DNA from: Firmicutes bacterium HGW-Firmicutes-16
GTDB lineage: Bacteria > Bacillota > Clostridia > Oscillospirales > Oscillospiraceae
Reading direction: 5' to 3'
DNA: 64,000 bases
Assembly (NCBI GenBank): GCA_002841545.1
Contig: PGZZ01000002.1
Location: 424,314-488,313, forward strand
Shown here: positions 26,041-34,728 of the stretch, one piece after another
Layout of the letters: each line of letters opens with the position of its first letter
Numbering within the stretch: the first letter of the stretch is position 1
Translations under genes and position numbers: made by a program
The notes under the pieces: model-generated
Database searches by the model: none
Told to the model about the DNA's origin: nothing
What the model saw: the letters and a program-made list of their open reading frames with translations, nothing else

Positions 26041-27207
26041 TTACGCAAGTCCGACAAAGTTGTCGACTGTTGTCTCGCTGAAGTTTGCGGGAGGAACGAT
26101 TTTACCTGTCTTGACAAGCTCATAAGCATCGCTCAAAGCCTTGAGTGTAGCTTCGCTGAGCTGCTGACGGCCTTCTGCTGCGACATAGCCTGTGGAATCG
26201 GTATCAGCAAACAGAGTGTAGTTGCCACCCTTGAAGGTGCCATCCGCAATTGCGTTGAGCTGACGCTCGACGTTTACAGCCATATTCTTGAGGCCGGAGG
26301 TGAGAACGATGTTAGCATTGCCGTTTGCGCCGTCGTCATACTGGTCAACATCGCAGCCGATAACTTTGACGTCTTTTGCTTCCTTGACTGCAGTGAAAAC
26401 ACCGTTGCCGGAGTTGCCCGCTGCGACGAAGAGAATATCAACGCCCGCTGCGATAAGTGCATTTCCTACAACCTTGCCTGTGTCGGGATCGTTGAAGTTG
26501 CCGATGTAGTTGCCGCCGACATTGGCACCTGTTACGTCAGTGCCTGCATAGGATGCGATTTCAACGCACTCGGCCTTTGCGCCGAGCTTTGCAACAGCGT
26601 ACTTAACGCCTGCTTCAAAGCCGTACTGATAGTTTACGTTGGAGGGATAAGCGATGCCGTTCACAACAGCGACCTTGCCGGTCTTGGTTTCAAGAGCAGC
26701 AGTGATTCCTGCGAAGAAGCCGCTCTCCTGCTCGCCGAACTGCATGGCATAAATGTTGGAAACTTCGATTGTTGCAACTCCTGTTGCATCAGCGGGGTCT
26801 GTGGGATAAGAGTCAACAAGGATAAACATCTTGTCGGGGTTTTCCTGTGCGATCGTCGAGATGCCGCCAAACTGGAAGCCAGGGCAAACTATGACGTCAT
26901 AGTCAGCGACGACTTCGGCTACTGCATTGACAGCGTTAGCCATGTCGGGCTCCTGAACAGGAGTGACGGTTGCATCGGGATGAGAAGCAATGAACGCCTT
27001 GATTCCGTCGTAGTTGTTCTGGTTGAAGGAACCGTCATCAACGCCGGAGGGGCTAGTTACGATAGCGATTTTGAGTCCGGTTGCCTCTGCCGCCGGGGAT
27101 TCAGACGCAGCGGGAGTGTCGGTTGCGGATACGGGCTTTTTGGCTGTGCATGCTGCAAGACTCAGCACCATTACGATTGCAAGGGAAAGTGCAAGAAACT
27201 TTTTCAT
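26041..27207 (-). CDS. BMP family substrate-binding lipoprotein
   Basis: 388 aa with a lipoprotein signal (MKKFLALSLAIVMVLSLAAC, Cys20 as acylation site) and a Ser/Ala/Pro linker. The BMP (PnrA-like) periplasmic-binding fold has KIAIVTSPSGVDDGSFNQN near the start. It captures purine or other nucleosides outside the membrane for the ATPase and permeases encoded downstream. Its promoter is at 27291-27319, GGAGG precedes the ATG, and I see no purine riboswitch in the leader. Confidence 0.94.
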   Translation of the reverse strand: MKKFLALSLAIVMVLSLAACTAKKPVSATDTPAASESPAAEATGLKIAIVTSPSGVDDGSFNQNNYDGIKAFIASHPDATVTPVQEPDMANAVNAVAEVVADYDVIVCPGFQFGGISTIAQENPDKMFILVDSYPTDPADATGVATIEVSNIYAMQFGEQESGFFAGITAALETKTGKVAVVNGIAYPSNVNYQYGFEAGVKYAVAKLGAKAECVEIASYAGTDVTGANVGGNYIGNFNDPDTGKVVGNALIAAGVDILFVAAGNSGNGVFTAVKEAKDVKVIGCDVDQYDDGANGNANIVLTSGLKNMAVNVERQLNAIADGTFKGGNYTLFADTDSTGYVAAEGRQQLSEATLKALSDAYELVKTGKIVPPANFSETTVDNFVGLA

Positions 27208-27254
27208 TTTTTACCTCCATTATGTCCATAGTATAATATGGTAAGACCTACTGT

Positions 27255-27281
27255 ATTTGAGCCAAATATCTAAACTCAAAT
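27255..27281. repeat. Inverted repeat in the BMP leader
   Basis: ATTTGAG (27255-27261) and CTCAAAT (27275-27281) with a 13-nt spacer, just downstream of the predicted transcription start. Possible operator or leader hairpin. Confidence 0.45.
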
Positions 27282-27290
27282 ATTATTAAT

Positions 27291-27319
27291 ATTATAGTAT
27301 ATATTTGTATGGTTTGCAA
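27291..27319 (-). promoter_or_regulatory. SigA-type promoter of the nucleoside importer
   Basis: On the minus strand TTGCAA, a 17-bp spacer and TATAAT. The start would be near 27284, giving a leader of about 77 nt to the BMP ATG. Confidence 0.7.
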
Positions 27320-27360
27320 GCAAAATGCACTATATAATGTAAAGTCTTTAATCATTTTTC

Positions 27361-28290
27361 CTATCTAAAATCAAAACCAACTTTGAAAGCATGACTGGCC
27401 AAGGCCTTGTCCCAGTCCCTGAGAGGATGGAGCTCGATAGGCGGAAGCTCAAACACTCCGCGTGATAAAAGTCTGAGCGCGGGTTCGAAAGGACCGCATC
27501 TGCTCCCGACTATTTTGACTTCATTCACAACAACAGCCGATAGGTTCGTTTCTGTTTTGCCTGCATAAGTGCTTTTAAGAATGATAGTCCCTCTGCTCCG
27601 AACAAGCCTCATCGCATTTTCGATGCCGGTCGGAGAGCCGGCGGCGTCCACGACCATTTCAAAGCGCCTGTCACAGGCAGTTGTAGTCTTCGCAAAGCTT
27701 TCAAAACGGTGCAGCTTTTCCTCATGCTTGCCTAAAACAGTAATCTCCGCGCCTGTCAGCGCGAGTACCTGCGCGATGAGGTAGGAAAGCCTTCCGTCGC
27801 CTATTACACAAATCTCCTCAGAGGGTCGAATGTGCACCGAGTCCGGTATTTCGAGCGCCGCGGCAAGTGGCTCCGCGAAAACCGCATGCTCGTCCGGCAC
27901 ATTGTCCGGCACAACGCTCAGGGAGCGCGTCGCAATCGCCATGTAGGGCGCAAAGCAGCCGTCTTTTCGCGCAATTCCTATGCATTTTCTGCTTTCACAG
28001 TGCTTTTCCCTGCCGGTTTTACAGTAGATACACTCGCCGCAGCCCTCGTTGATTTCCCCGACTACTCGTTTTCCAATTAATCTGGGATCATTCGACTTTT
28101 CAACAATACCGACAAATTCGTGCCCGAGTACGCCCGAAAAGTCCGGCTTGTAGCCTTTCATTATCTCTCTATCCGTGTTGCATATCGCGGCAAGAGAAAT
28201 GCGAATTAGGCTTTCGTGCGCCTGTGGCTCAGGTATCGGGAGATCTTGTCTGAGCACCGCTTTCCCGTCATTAAAATACAAACCCTGCAT
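27361..28290 (-). CDS. Zinc-dependent MDR alcohol dehydrogenase-like protein
   Basis: 309 aa, somewhat short for the family (~340-350). Catalytic-zinc ligands C37, H57 and E58 (GHEFVGIVE) and four structural-zinc cysteines C84, C87, C90, C98 are present. The nucleotide loop reads VIGDGRLSYLIAQ and is followed by a Rossmann-type segment. It therefore probably oxidises an alcohol or polyol, substrate unknown. It diverges from a class II aldolase gene, which hints at a sugar or sugar-alcohol substrate. GGTGAGG precedes the ATG. Confidence 0.85.
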   Translation of the reverse strand: MQGLYFNDGKAVLRQDLPIPEPQAHESLIRISLAAICNTDREIMKGYKPDFSGVLGHEFVGIVEKSNDPRLIGKRVVGEINEGCGECIYCKTGREKHCESRKCIGIARKDGCFAPYMAIATRSLSVVPDNVPDEHAVFAEPLAAALEIPDSVHIRPSEEICVIGDGRLSYLIAQVLALTGAEITVLGKHEEKLHRFESFAKTTTACDRRFEMVVDAAGSPTGIENAMRLVRSRGTIILKSTYAGKTETNLSAVVVNEVKIVGSRCGPFEPALRLLSRGVFELPPIELHPLRDWDKALASHAFKVGFDFR

Positions 28291-28313
28291 AACAGCACCT
28301 CACCTTATCATAA

Positions 28314-28344
28314 CGGACAACTTGTTACTCCGTGTTTTTGTCCG
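28314..28344. repeat. Inverted repeat in the divergent dehydrogenase/aldolase promoter region
   Basis: CGGACAA at 28314-28320 and TTGTCCG at 28338-28344, a perfect 7-bp pair with a 17-nt spacer. A candidate operator between two divergently transcribed metabolic genes. Confidence 0.4.
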
Positions 28345-28392
28345 TGTTTCTTGCGTTATTATGATAGCACAGAACCTTTCACAAATCCACAC

Positions 28393-28422
28393 TTGACTTG
28401 CGCGAACGATGCTGTAATACTA
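28393..28422 (+). promoter_or_regulatory. Probable promoter of the class II aldolase gene
   Basis: TTGACT at 28393-28398 is followed after 16 bp by TAATAC (or after 19 bp by TACTAT). The leader to the ATG at 28459 would be about 30 nt. Confidence 0.5.
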
Positions 28423-28458
28423 TAAAAAGATTATTGAGTTTCTGAAAGGACACAGCTT

Positions 28459-29103
28459 ATGGATATGCGTGAAGTAATCGTCGAGGCAGGAAAAAAGCTG
28501 ATTAACGAAGGGTTCACAGTTGAAACCTGGGGTAATATCAGCGTGCGCGACGAAAATGGTTTGGTTTACATAACTCCGAGCGGCATGGACTATGAAACTT
28601 GTACGGTAGACGATATAGTAATTTTGACAATAGATAAACAACTAGTTTCGGGGAAACGACGTCCCTCAATTGAAATCGACCTTCATTTAGAGGTATATCG
28701 CGCAAGACCCGAGGTCAGAGCGGTCGTTCACACTCACCCGATCAGCTCGACAGTTTTCTCTTGCATGGGTGAGAGCATCCCACTTATACTTGACGAAGCG
28801 GCGCAGGCGCTGGGCGACGAGGTCAGGACGGCTCCGTATGCTCTGCCGGGTACAATCGAGCTTGCGAAAAACTGCGTTAAGGCTCTTGGGGAAAAATCGA
28901 ACGCCTGTCTTTTGCAGTCGCACGGAGCGGTCTGCGTGGGCTGTGACATAAAAGGTGCGTTCAAGGTCGCAAAAGTCCTTGAAATGACGGCAGAAATCTA
29001 TTATCGCATTCGCACTGTTGGCGGAAGCTTTATACCAATCTCCGACGACAACATTAAAGCCATGCAGGAATATGTCGCTTGTAAGTACGGTCAGCCTAAA
29101 TAA
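28459..29103 (+). CDS. Class II aldolase/adducin family protein (fuculose-1-phosphate aldolase-like)
   Basis: 214 aa. The zinc and catalytic residues align with FucA: E72 in PSIEID, H91 and H93 in HTHP, and H155 in LLQSHGAV. Such enzymes split a ketose 1-phosphate into DHAP and an aldehyde; related members are epimerases or dehydratases, so the substrate is not certain. AAGGA precedes the ATG. A nitroreductase follows 10 nt after the stop, and a zinc dehydrogenase diverges upstream. Confidence 0.88.
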   Translation: MDMREVIVEAGKKLINEGFTVETWGNISVRDENGLVYITPSGMDYETCTVDDIVILTIDKQLVSGKRRPSIEIDLHLEVYRARPEVRAVVHTHPISSTVFSCMGESIPLILDEAAQALGDEVRTAPYALPGTIELAKNCVKALGEKSNACLLQSHGAVCVGCDIKGAFKVAKVLEMTAEIYYRIRTVGGSFIPISDDNIKAMQEYVACKYGQPK

Positions 29104-29113
29104 GGAGGATTCT

Positions 29114-29647
29114 ATGGAAACACTCAAATGCATTGAGACCCGAAGAAGCATACGCAAGTATTTAAACAAGCCAATTGAGCATGAACTTATCGAAAAGCTT
29201 GTTTCGGAAGCTCAGAACGCCCCCACTTGGAAAAACTCGCAGACAACGCGCTTTACTGCCGTAACGGACAGAACAGTCCTTAACGAGATATGCTCAGCTC
29301 TGCCCTCTTTCAATTCGGCTGTTGTCGGTCAATGTCCGCTGCTCATTGCTGTTTCTGCTGTCACAAAACGCAGCGGCTTCGAGCGGGACGGCACGCCCAC
29401 AACCATTCTTGGCGAAGCCTACACATATTTTGATTGTGGGGCAACGGTTCAGACCTTTTGTCTAGCTGCTAACGATTTCGGCGTCGGAACCGTTATCCTT
29501 GGCATTTTCGAACCCGCAAAAATCAGAACTCTGCTGGATATCCCCGAAAGCGAAGACCTTGTCGTTCTTGTTGCCTGCGGTTACACGGAAACCGAAGCTC
29601 CCGCGCCGCAGCGTCGTCCGCTTTATGATGTTCTTAGGATAATCTGA
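29114..29647 (+). CDS. Nitroreductase family protein
   Basis: 177 aa FMN-binding fold: ETRRSIRKYLNKPIE (phosphate-contact Arg-Arg-Ser-Ile-Arg), APTWKNSQ, and GVGTVILGIF. It reduces nitro or quinone-like compounds with NAD(P)H; the physiological substrate is unknown. The ATG at 29114 is fixed by AAGGAGGAT; the frame extends upstream into the aldolase gene but without a start. Co-transcribed with the aldolase. Confidence 0.9.
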   Translation: METLKCIETRRSIRKYLNKPIEHELIEKLVSEAQNAPTWKNSQTTRFTAVTDRTVLNEICSALPSFNSAVVGQCPLLIAVSAVTKRSGFERDGTPTTILGEAYTYFDCGATVQTFCLAANDFGVGTVILGIFEPAKIRTLLDIPESEDLVVLVACGYTETEAPAPQRRPLYDVLRII

Positions 29648-29687
29648 AAGGTTCGCGCTTTACATTGTCTGTACTTCAAATAAAATG

Positions 29688-29724
29688 AAAGAGCGAAGCG
29701 AACTCCATGTTCACTTCGCTCTTT
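29688..29724. terminator. Hairpin after the nitroreductase gene
   Basis: AAAGAGCGAAGCGAAC and GTTCaCTTCGCTCTTT form a 16-bp stem with one mismatch. On the plus strand only TTTCC follows; the T-rich flank is on the minus strand. Terminator function is likely but the polarity is unclear. The remaining ~190 bp up to the permease is AT-rich and holds the permease promoter region. Confidence 0.6.
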
Positions 29725-29919
29725 CCGCACATTTCGCCTTGAAAAACAAGGTTCTTTAACACTCTACCGATTTGTATCGTGAAATTGCATAGCCGCAGCA
29801 CTGGTTTGCTTTAAAGAATTGCTGTATTATACAAATTTCTCTTTATTTTGTCAAAAACCTGTGGTATTATACATCTGGCTGATTTGGGGTCAGCGAACAT
29901 TTTGAAAGAGGGACAAAAT

Positions 29920-31281
29920 ATGGATTCAAAGTTAAGGGAGAAATACGGTCTGCCGGTGGCTATCGCAATGGTAGTCGGCATCGTAATCGGCAGTGGCGTA
30001 TTCTTTAAGGCAGAAAAGATTCTCAACGTCACCGGCGGTGACCAGAAGCTCGGCATCCTCGCATGGCTGATAGGTGGAGCAATAATGGTCGTCTGTGCCT
30101 ATACCTTTGCGATAATGGCGACACGTTACAGCTATGTAAACGGTTTGGTCGATTATGCTGAAGTAACCTGCGGAAGCAAATACGCATATCTGCTCGGCTG
30201 GTTTATGTCCACAATTTACTATCCAACTCTTACAAGCGTCTTGGCATGGGTCAGCGCACGTTTCACCTGCGTCCTGCTTGGCTGGGATATAACCGGAGGT
30301 TCCTGCCTTGCGATTGCCGCATTTTATATGTGCGCAAGTTACGCAATAAACGCTCTTTCGCCTGTTCTGGCAGGCAAGTTTCAAGTCACCGCAACGGTCA
30401 TTAAGGTCGTCCCGCTACTCCTTATGGGTGTTGTCGGTCTGATAGTCGGTCTTACGAACGGCCTGACAGTTCAGAACTTCACGAATGTTGTCGCTCCCGT
30501 AACAAGCACAGGCAAGGCTCTGTTCACGGCTGTCGTTGCAACTGCTTTCGCTTATGAGGGCTGGATAATCGCAACAAGTATCAACGCTGAGCTTAAGGAC
30601 GCAAAGAAAAATCTTCCTAAAGCTCTGACGATTGGAACGATTGCTGTCATTATCATCTATATCCTATACTACGTCGGTCTAACAGGTGGAGTAACTAACG
30701 AAGTTATGATGAAGGGCGGCCAGGACGGCGCGAAGATTGCTTTTGAAACCATCTTCTCAAAGGCCGGCGGCACGCTTCTGTTTGTATTTGTTATCATCTC
30801 CTGCCTCGGAACTCTCAACGGTCTGATGCTCGGCAATACGCGCGGAATGTATTCTCTTGCGGTCAGAAATGAAGGCCCCAAACCCGAAATGTTCAAGCAG
30901 GTCGATCCGATAACAAATATGCCCACGAACTCCTCCATACTTGGACTTTTCCTCTGCGGCTTCTGGCTCCTTTATTTCTACGGAGCAAACCTTGTTGAGG
31001 TCCCCTGGTTCGGAAAGTTCTCGTTTGATACTTCGGAGCTTCCGATTGTGACGATTTACTTCTCCTATATTCCAATTTTCATTGCAATGATGATTAAGGA
31101 AAAAGAACTCAGCGCTTTCAAGCGTATAATCATGCCATTCCTTGCAATTTGTGGCTGCGTGTTCATGGTCTTTGCCGCTTGCTACACCTACAAGTTCACA
31201 GTTCTTTATTATCTTGCCATTTTTGCTGTTATCATGCTCATCGGCGTATTCTTCATAAAGAAGAAGGAAACCGTAAAATAA
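29920..31281 (+). CDS. APC superfamily amino acid permease
   Basis: 453-aa membrane protein with about twelve helices. The first helix has the APC motif VGIVIGSGVFFK; later segments include AFAYEGWIIATSINAELKD and LGTLNGLMLGNTRGMYS, close to L-type/SteT exchangers. Substrate cannot be told. The ATG at 29920 is chosen because AGAGGGA precedes it; the longer frame adds 24 non-conserved residues. A classic terminator follows the stop. Confidence 0.9.
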   Translation: MDSKLREKYGLPVAIAMVVGIVIGSGVFFKAEKILNVTGGDQKLGILAWLIGGAIMVVCAYTFAIMATRYSYVNGLVDYAEVTCGSKYAYLLGWFMSTIYYPTLTSVLAWVSARFTCVLLGWDITGGSCLAIAAFYMCASYAINALSPVLAGKFQVTATVIKVVPLLLMGVVGLIVGLTNGLTVQNFTNVVAPVTSTGKALFTAVVATAFAYEGWIIATSINAELKDAKKNLPKALTIGTIAVIIIYILYYVGLTGGVTNEVMMKGGQDGAKIAFETIFSKAGGTLLFVFVIISCLGTLNGLMLGNTRGMYSLAVRNEGPKPEMFKQVDPITNMPTNSSILGLFLCGFWLLYFYGANLVEVPWFGKFSFDTSELPIVTIYFSYIPIFIAMMIKEKELSAFKRIIMPFLAICGCVFMVFAACYTYKFTVLYYLAIFAVIMLIGVFFIKKKETVK

Positions 31282-31299
31282 GTTTTAGCATGTAAAAAA

Positions 31300-31326
31300 G
31301 CCTCCGCTGAAAAGCGGAGGTTTTTT
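31300..31326 (+). terminator. Intrinsic terminator of the permease gene
   Basis: CCTCCGC and GCGGAGG with a short A-rich loop, followed by TTTTTT; also flanked by AAAAAA upstream. Confidence 0.93.
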
Positions 31327-31331
31327 ATACG

Positions 31332-31375
31332 AAGAACCGTTCCGGTGATGGCAGAGTACCACCGGGACGGTTCTT
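31332..31375. repeat. Long imperfect palindrome, REP-like, between permease and hypA
   Basis: AAGAACCGTtCCGGTGatGG and CCaCCGGgACGGTTCTT pair over about 17 positions with a 7-nt loop. It has no U-tract on the plus strand. The AAGAACCGTCCC-type end resembles intergenic palindromes I recall from other Firmicutes; it could equally serve as the hypA terminator on the minus strand. Confidence 0.55.
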
Positions 31376-31418
31376 GTTGTGCAAGTATATATCAACAGGC
31401 ATAGCCTGCAGATAAATA

Positions 31419-31766
31419 TTATTCTTCGGGAACCTTTATTTCTTTAATATAAAAATCCCTGCCACTGAGGATATCGAAGTCCTTGCTATGACATTTCGAG
31501 CATGCGCCGCTGCTTTTCAAGACATTAAACACTGTTCCACAGTCCCTGCACATTGCGTTGCCGGGCATAATCTCAATCTCGAGCTTTGTTTTTTCCATGA
31601 ACGTGCTGTCAATCGCGGCAGGATAGCACTCTTCGATGTACTTTGGCACCACCGGAGAAAGCTCTCCGATCTGAAGAACAATCGTATCAACATGGGTGAA
31701 GCACTGTTCTTTGGCAAGCTCATCAACCACCCGTACAATCTCCATTACGATTCCAAGCTCATGCAT
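31419..31766 (-). CDS. hypA: HypA-type nickel metallochaperone
   Basis: 115 aa. The N-terminal MHE (H2, E3) that binds nickel is present, as is the zinc site C73, C76, C89, C92 (CRDC and CSKC). HypA delivers nickel to the [NiFe]-hydrogenase large subunit or, in some species, to urease. No hydrogenase structural gene or other hyp gene is in the window. It begins 38 nt after a large Fe-S/FAD oxidoreductase gene on the same strand, so the two are probably one operon. Confidence 0.9.
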   Translation of the reverse strand: MHELGIVMEIVRVVDELAKEQCFTHVDTIVLQIGELSPVVPKYIEECYPAAIDSTFMEKTKLEIEIMPGNAMCRDCGTVFNVLKSSGACSKCHSKDFDILSGRDFYIKEIKVPEE

Positions 31767-31803
31767 AGATTATACCTGCCTGTCTTTTCATTTGCAATAT
31801 ATT

Positions 31804-34500
31804 TTAGTCCTTTTTTGAGAAAGTATCCTTCACTTTTCTAACGGCAATTTTGCCCTCGCGCTTTATCATCGTCTTAAGCACTATGGGTTTGAGCTTTTCG
31901 AAGGAAACGCCTTCGCCGTCAAATACCTTTTCGAGTTTTATCGCATCGAATTTGCACTTTGTTGTGCACTGACCGCAGCCGACACACATATATTCATCGA
32001 CAATTGCAGCTCCGCAGCCGAGGCAACGCTCGGTTTCTTTCTTCATCTGCTCCTCGGTGAAGGTTGCACGATTGTCCTTGAAGGACTTAGTGCTTTCAGG
32101 GTTGTGACCCGCAGCCTGACGAGGTGTGTTATCATAGCCGCTTATGATAAGGGCTGATTTATCAAGTGATATATACTCGTGTCTGTCACGTCCGAAGGTC
32201 AGATCCTGACCGGGCTGTACGAAGCGGTGGAGAGAAATTGCTGCCTGCTTGCCGGCGGCGATTGCGTCGATGGCAAACTTCGGTCCTGTGAAGACATCAC
32301 CGCCGACAAAGACGTCCGCCTGTGCGGTCTGGTATGTAAAGCCGTCCGCAAGCGCGACATTTCCGCGTCCAAGCTCGACCTTCGAGCCTTCGAGCAGCTT
32401 GCCCCAGTCTATGGACTGTCCGACGGAGAGAAGAACGTAATCCGCCGCGACGGTGATGGTTTCGTTCTCGTCATACTTGGGCGCAAACTTGTCGTTATCG
32501 AACACGGATACGCACTTCTTAAATTCTACTCCGGTCACCTTGCCGTTTTCGACTACGATGCGTTTCGGGCCCCAGCCGTTGTTTATCGCAATGTTCTCGG
32601 AGCTCGCTTCCTCTATTTCGTCGGGAAGCGCAGGCATTTCGGAGGCACTTTCAAGACAATACATACCGACCGTCTCAGCGTTTTCGCGGACCGCTGTTCT
32701 CGCAACATCAATTGCGACATTGCCGCCGCCGATGACGACGACCTTACCGGAGAGCTTCGTCTCGTTTCCGAGGTTTACGTTACGCAGGAAATCAATGCCG
32801 GCGATAACACCTTCCGCGTCCTCGCCTTCAATACCGAGCTTGCGTCCCGCCTGTGCGCCGATTGCGAGATAGAAGCCCTTGTAGCCCTGCGCGCGCAGCT
32901 CGTCAAGGGTTACATCGACACCAACCTCAACGCCGATTTTGAACTCAACACCCATCTCGCGGAGAATTTCAATTTCGGCTGTTATAACGTCCTTTTCTAG
33001 TCTGAACGAGGGAATTCCGAGCGTCAGCATACCGCCGAGCTTCTCGTGCTTTTCGAATACGGTGATGGAATAGCCGTCCAGCGCGAGATAGTATGCGCAG
33101 CTAAGTCCCGCTGGGCCAGCTCCAACGATTGCGATTTTCTTATCTGAGTAGTTATGGCGCTTTTTAGGAACGAAACGCACGTCGTTTCTCAGTTCCTGAT
33201 CGGCGATGAACTTTTTGATTTCATCGATTGCGATAGGTGCATCGATCTCGCCGCGCGTGCATTCGGATTCGCAGGCGTGAGGACAGATGCGTCCGCAGAC
33301 AGCCGGGAACGGGTTTTCTTTCTTAATGAGTTCAAGCGCTTCTGTGTATTTGCCCTGAGCGGCAAGCCTTATGTAGCCCTGTACAGCGATATGTGCGGGA
33401 CAGGTGGACTTGCAGGGGGAAGTTCCTGAATCGACAACATTCTTACGGTTGATTCGGTAATCTTTATTCCACTTGCTCTCTTCCCATTTGTAATCGCGCG
33501 GAGTAATCTTCGTGGTGATGTCCGAAACAACGCGGCTCTTTGAGCAAAGCTTCTGCCCAAGTTGGATTGCGTTCATTGGGCAGTTTTCTGCACACTGTCC
33601 GCAGGCAACGCAGTTTTCCTTGTCTACTTTTGCGACAAAGTTAGAACGGGACATATCGTTGTTTTTAAACATTGTACTCGTGCGGAGCGCAAAGCAGCCG
33701 CAGCCGCAACAGTTACAAATTGCGTGAGTCTTTCCCGAACCGTCGGTGTTCGGTATCTGATGCATTAGGCCGTTTTCTTCGGCTTTTTTAATAATTTCGT
33801 CTGCTTCCTGACGAGTTATCTCGCGGCCGCGTCCAGTACGGATATAGTACTCGGCGGCATGGTCGAGCTGAATGCACATATCTTCTTTAAGATGACCGCA
33901 ACCCTCGCCCATGATTTCTCTCGCCGTACGGCAGGAGCAGTTTGAAACGGAATATCTGTGGGCATCATCGAGATACTTGGAGATTTCTTCATAGGAGCAG
34001 GTACGGGAGTTTCCGTCGATTGCCTTCTCGATGGGAATAACTCTCATAAGACCAATGCCAACCGGGAAAGCTCCGGAGGACTTCGGTCCGCGGATTCGAC
34101 CGTATGCTTCAAAAGCCTCTGCAATCTGAGGATATTTGTAGGGGTTTGTCGGATGGTTTGCCATCATTTCCATGATGCCGGGAATCCACGAATCGTACCA
34201 ATATACGTCTACGCCATCAATGGTGTTGATAAAGCATACGCCCGCGTCGGAAAGCTCAGCCAAGCAGCGCTTTGTTGTTTCGAGGTCCTTGCCGCTGGCC
34301 TTTGCAATCTCCTCCGCAGACTTGCGTACGCGGAAATCCATACCCATGGCGACTTCAGCCATTTCATCCGTAACTACCGGTTCAAGTATCATATATTCCG
34401 GGTCATCCCATGTGTAGGATGCCGTCATGCCTGACTTTTGGCCATTCTTCTTGTTGCCGACCTTGTTTGCAAATTCCAAAACCTTTTGTTTGTGTTCCAT
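31804..34500 (-). CDS. Multi-cluster Fe-S/FAD pyridine-nucleotide oxidoreductase (GltD-like core)
   Basis: 898 aa, modular. Residues ~45-100 resemble a winged helix. 188-210 and 262-269 are cysteine-rich (NCSCRTAREIMGEGCG, CNCCGCGC). A [4Fe-4S] ferredoxin motif uses C297, C300, C303, C307. A GltD/NfnB-type N-terminal Fe-S domain follows (C363, C367, C402, C406, C410, C414), then an FAD Rossmann fold (VGAGPAGLSCAYYLALDGY from 459) and an NAD(P) fold (VVIGGGNVAIDVARTAV from 588). The C-terminus has C826, C829, C839, C842, C845, C849. It should move electrons between NAD(P)H and an iron-sulfur partner; the partner is unknown. Upstream of hypA and divergent from a GntR regulator. Confidence 0.85.
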   Translation of the reverse strand: MEHKQKVLEFANKVGNKKNGQKSGMTASYTWDDPEYMILEPVVTDEMAEVAMGMDFRVRKSAEEIAKASGKDLETTKRCLAELSDAGVCFINTIDGVDVYWYDSWIPGIMEMMANHPTNPYKYPQIAEAFEAYGRIRGPKSSGAFPVGIGLMRVIPIEKAIDGNSRTCSYEEISKYLDDAHRYSVSNCSCRTAREIMGEGCGHLKEDMCIQLDHAAEYYIRTGRGREITRQEADEIIKKAEENGLMHQIPNTDGSGKTHAICNCCGCGCFALRTSTMFKNNDMSRSNFVAKVDKENCVACGQCAENCPMNAIQLGQKLCSKSRVVSDITTKITPRDYKWEESKWNKDYRINRKNVVDSGTSPCKSTCPAHIAVQGYIRLAAQGKYTEALELIKKENPFPAVCGRICPHACESECTRGEIDAPIAIDEIKKFIADQELRNDVRFVPKKRHNYSDKKIAIVGAGPAGLSCAYYLALDGYSITVFEKHEKLGGMLTLGIPSFRLEKDVITAEIEILREMGVEFKIGVEVGVDVTLDELRAQGYKGFYLAIGAQAGRKLGIEGEDAEGVIAGIDFLRNVNLGNETKLSGKVVVIGGGNVAIDVARTAVRENAETVGMYCLESASEMPALPDEIEEASSENIAINNGWGPKRIVVENGKVTGVEFKKCVSVFDNDKFAPKYDENETITVAADYVLLSVGQSIDWGKLLEGSKVELGRGNVALADGFTYQTAQADVFVGGDVFTGPKFAIDAIAAGKQAAISLHRFVQPGQDLTFGRDRHEYISLDKSALIISGYDNTPRQAAGHNPESTKSFKDNRATFTEEQMKKETERCLGCGAAIVDEYMCVGCGQCTTKCKFDAIKLEKVFDGEGVSFEKLKPIVLKTMIKREGKIAVRKVKDTFSKKD

Positions 34501-34580
34501 TCTTCTCTACCTCTCCATAAAATCACGAAAACCTCACGGTTTCGCTAAAATACCTGTTGGCCATTACAGTATCCGTGGCT

Positions 34581-34594
34581 TGGTATGTTTACCA
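34581..34594. promoter_or_regulatory. Candidate GntR operator near the oxidoreductase gene
   Basis: TGGTA-tgtt-TACCA, a perfect palindrome 81 bp before the oxidoreductase ATG. It shares GGTATGT and TACCA with the palindrome in front of the GntR gene, suggesting one regulator for both promoters. Confidence 0.5.
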
Positions 34595-34692
34595 CACCAC
34601 AATCTGTATGATTCTTCTGTTAATAACATAACACTATGGGCGGCCAGTGTCAACAAATCCTGTAATTTGCTAAACAATTTCAGCATTATAAC

Positions 34693-34722
34693 TTGCATTC
34701 GCATATCTTCTTATGGTATAAT
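34693..34722 (+). promoter_or_regulatory. Promoter of the GntR regulator gene
   Basis: TTGCAT at 34693-34698, an 18-bp spacer and TATAAT at 34717-34722. Transcription would start near 34729, just at the operator palindrome. Confidence 0.65.
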
Positions 34723-34728
34723 ACACAC

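Noticed and set aside
26005..27231. A 408-codon open frame on the plus strand
   Set aside because: It is antisense to the BMP lipoprotein, which has a clear lipobox and family fold. The plus-strand product is a Cys/Val-rich sequence without a recognisable domain or ribosome site.
27208..27360. Possible purine riboswitch in front of the nucleoside importer
   Set aside because: None of the conserved purine-aptamer segments is visible; only a promoter and a short inverted repeat are seen.
32179..33000. A 273-codon open frame on the plus strand
   Set aside because: Antisense to the Fe-S/FAD oxidoreductase, whose Rossmann and cluster motifs are intact; the frame is an effect of codon composition.
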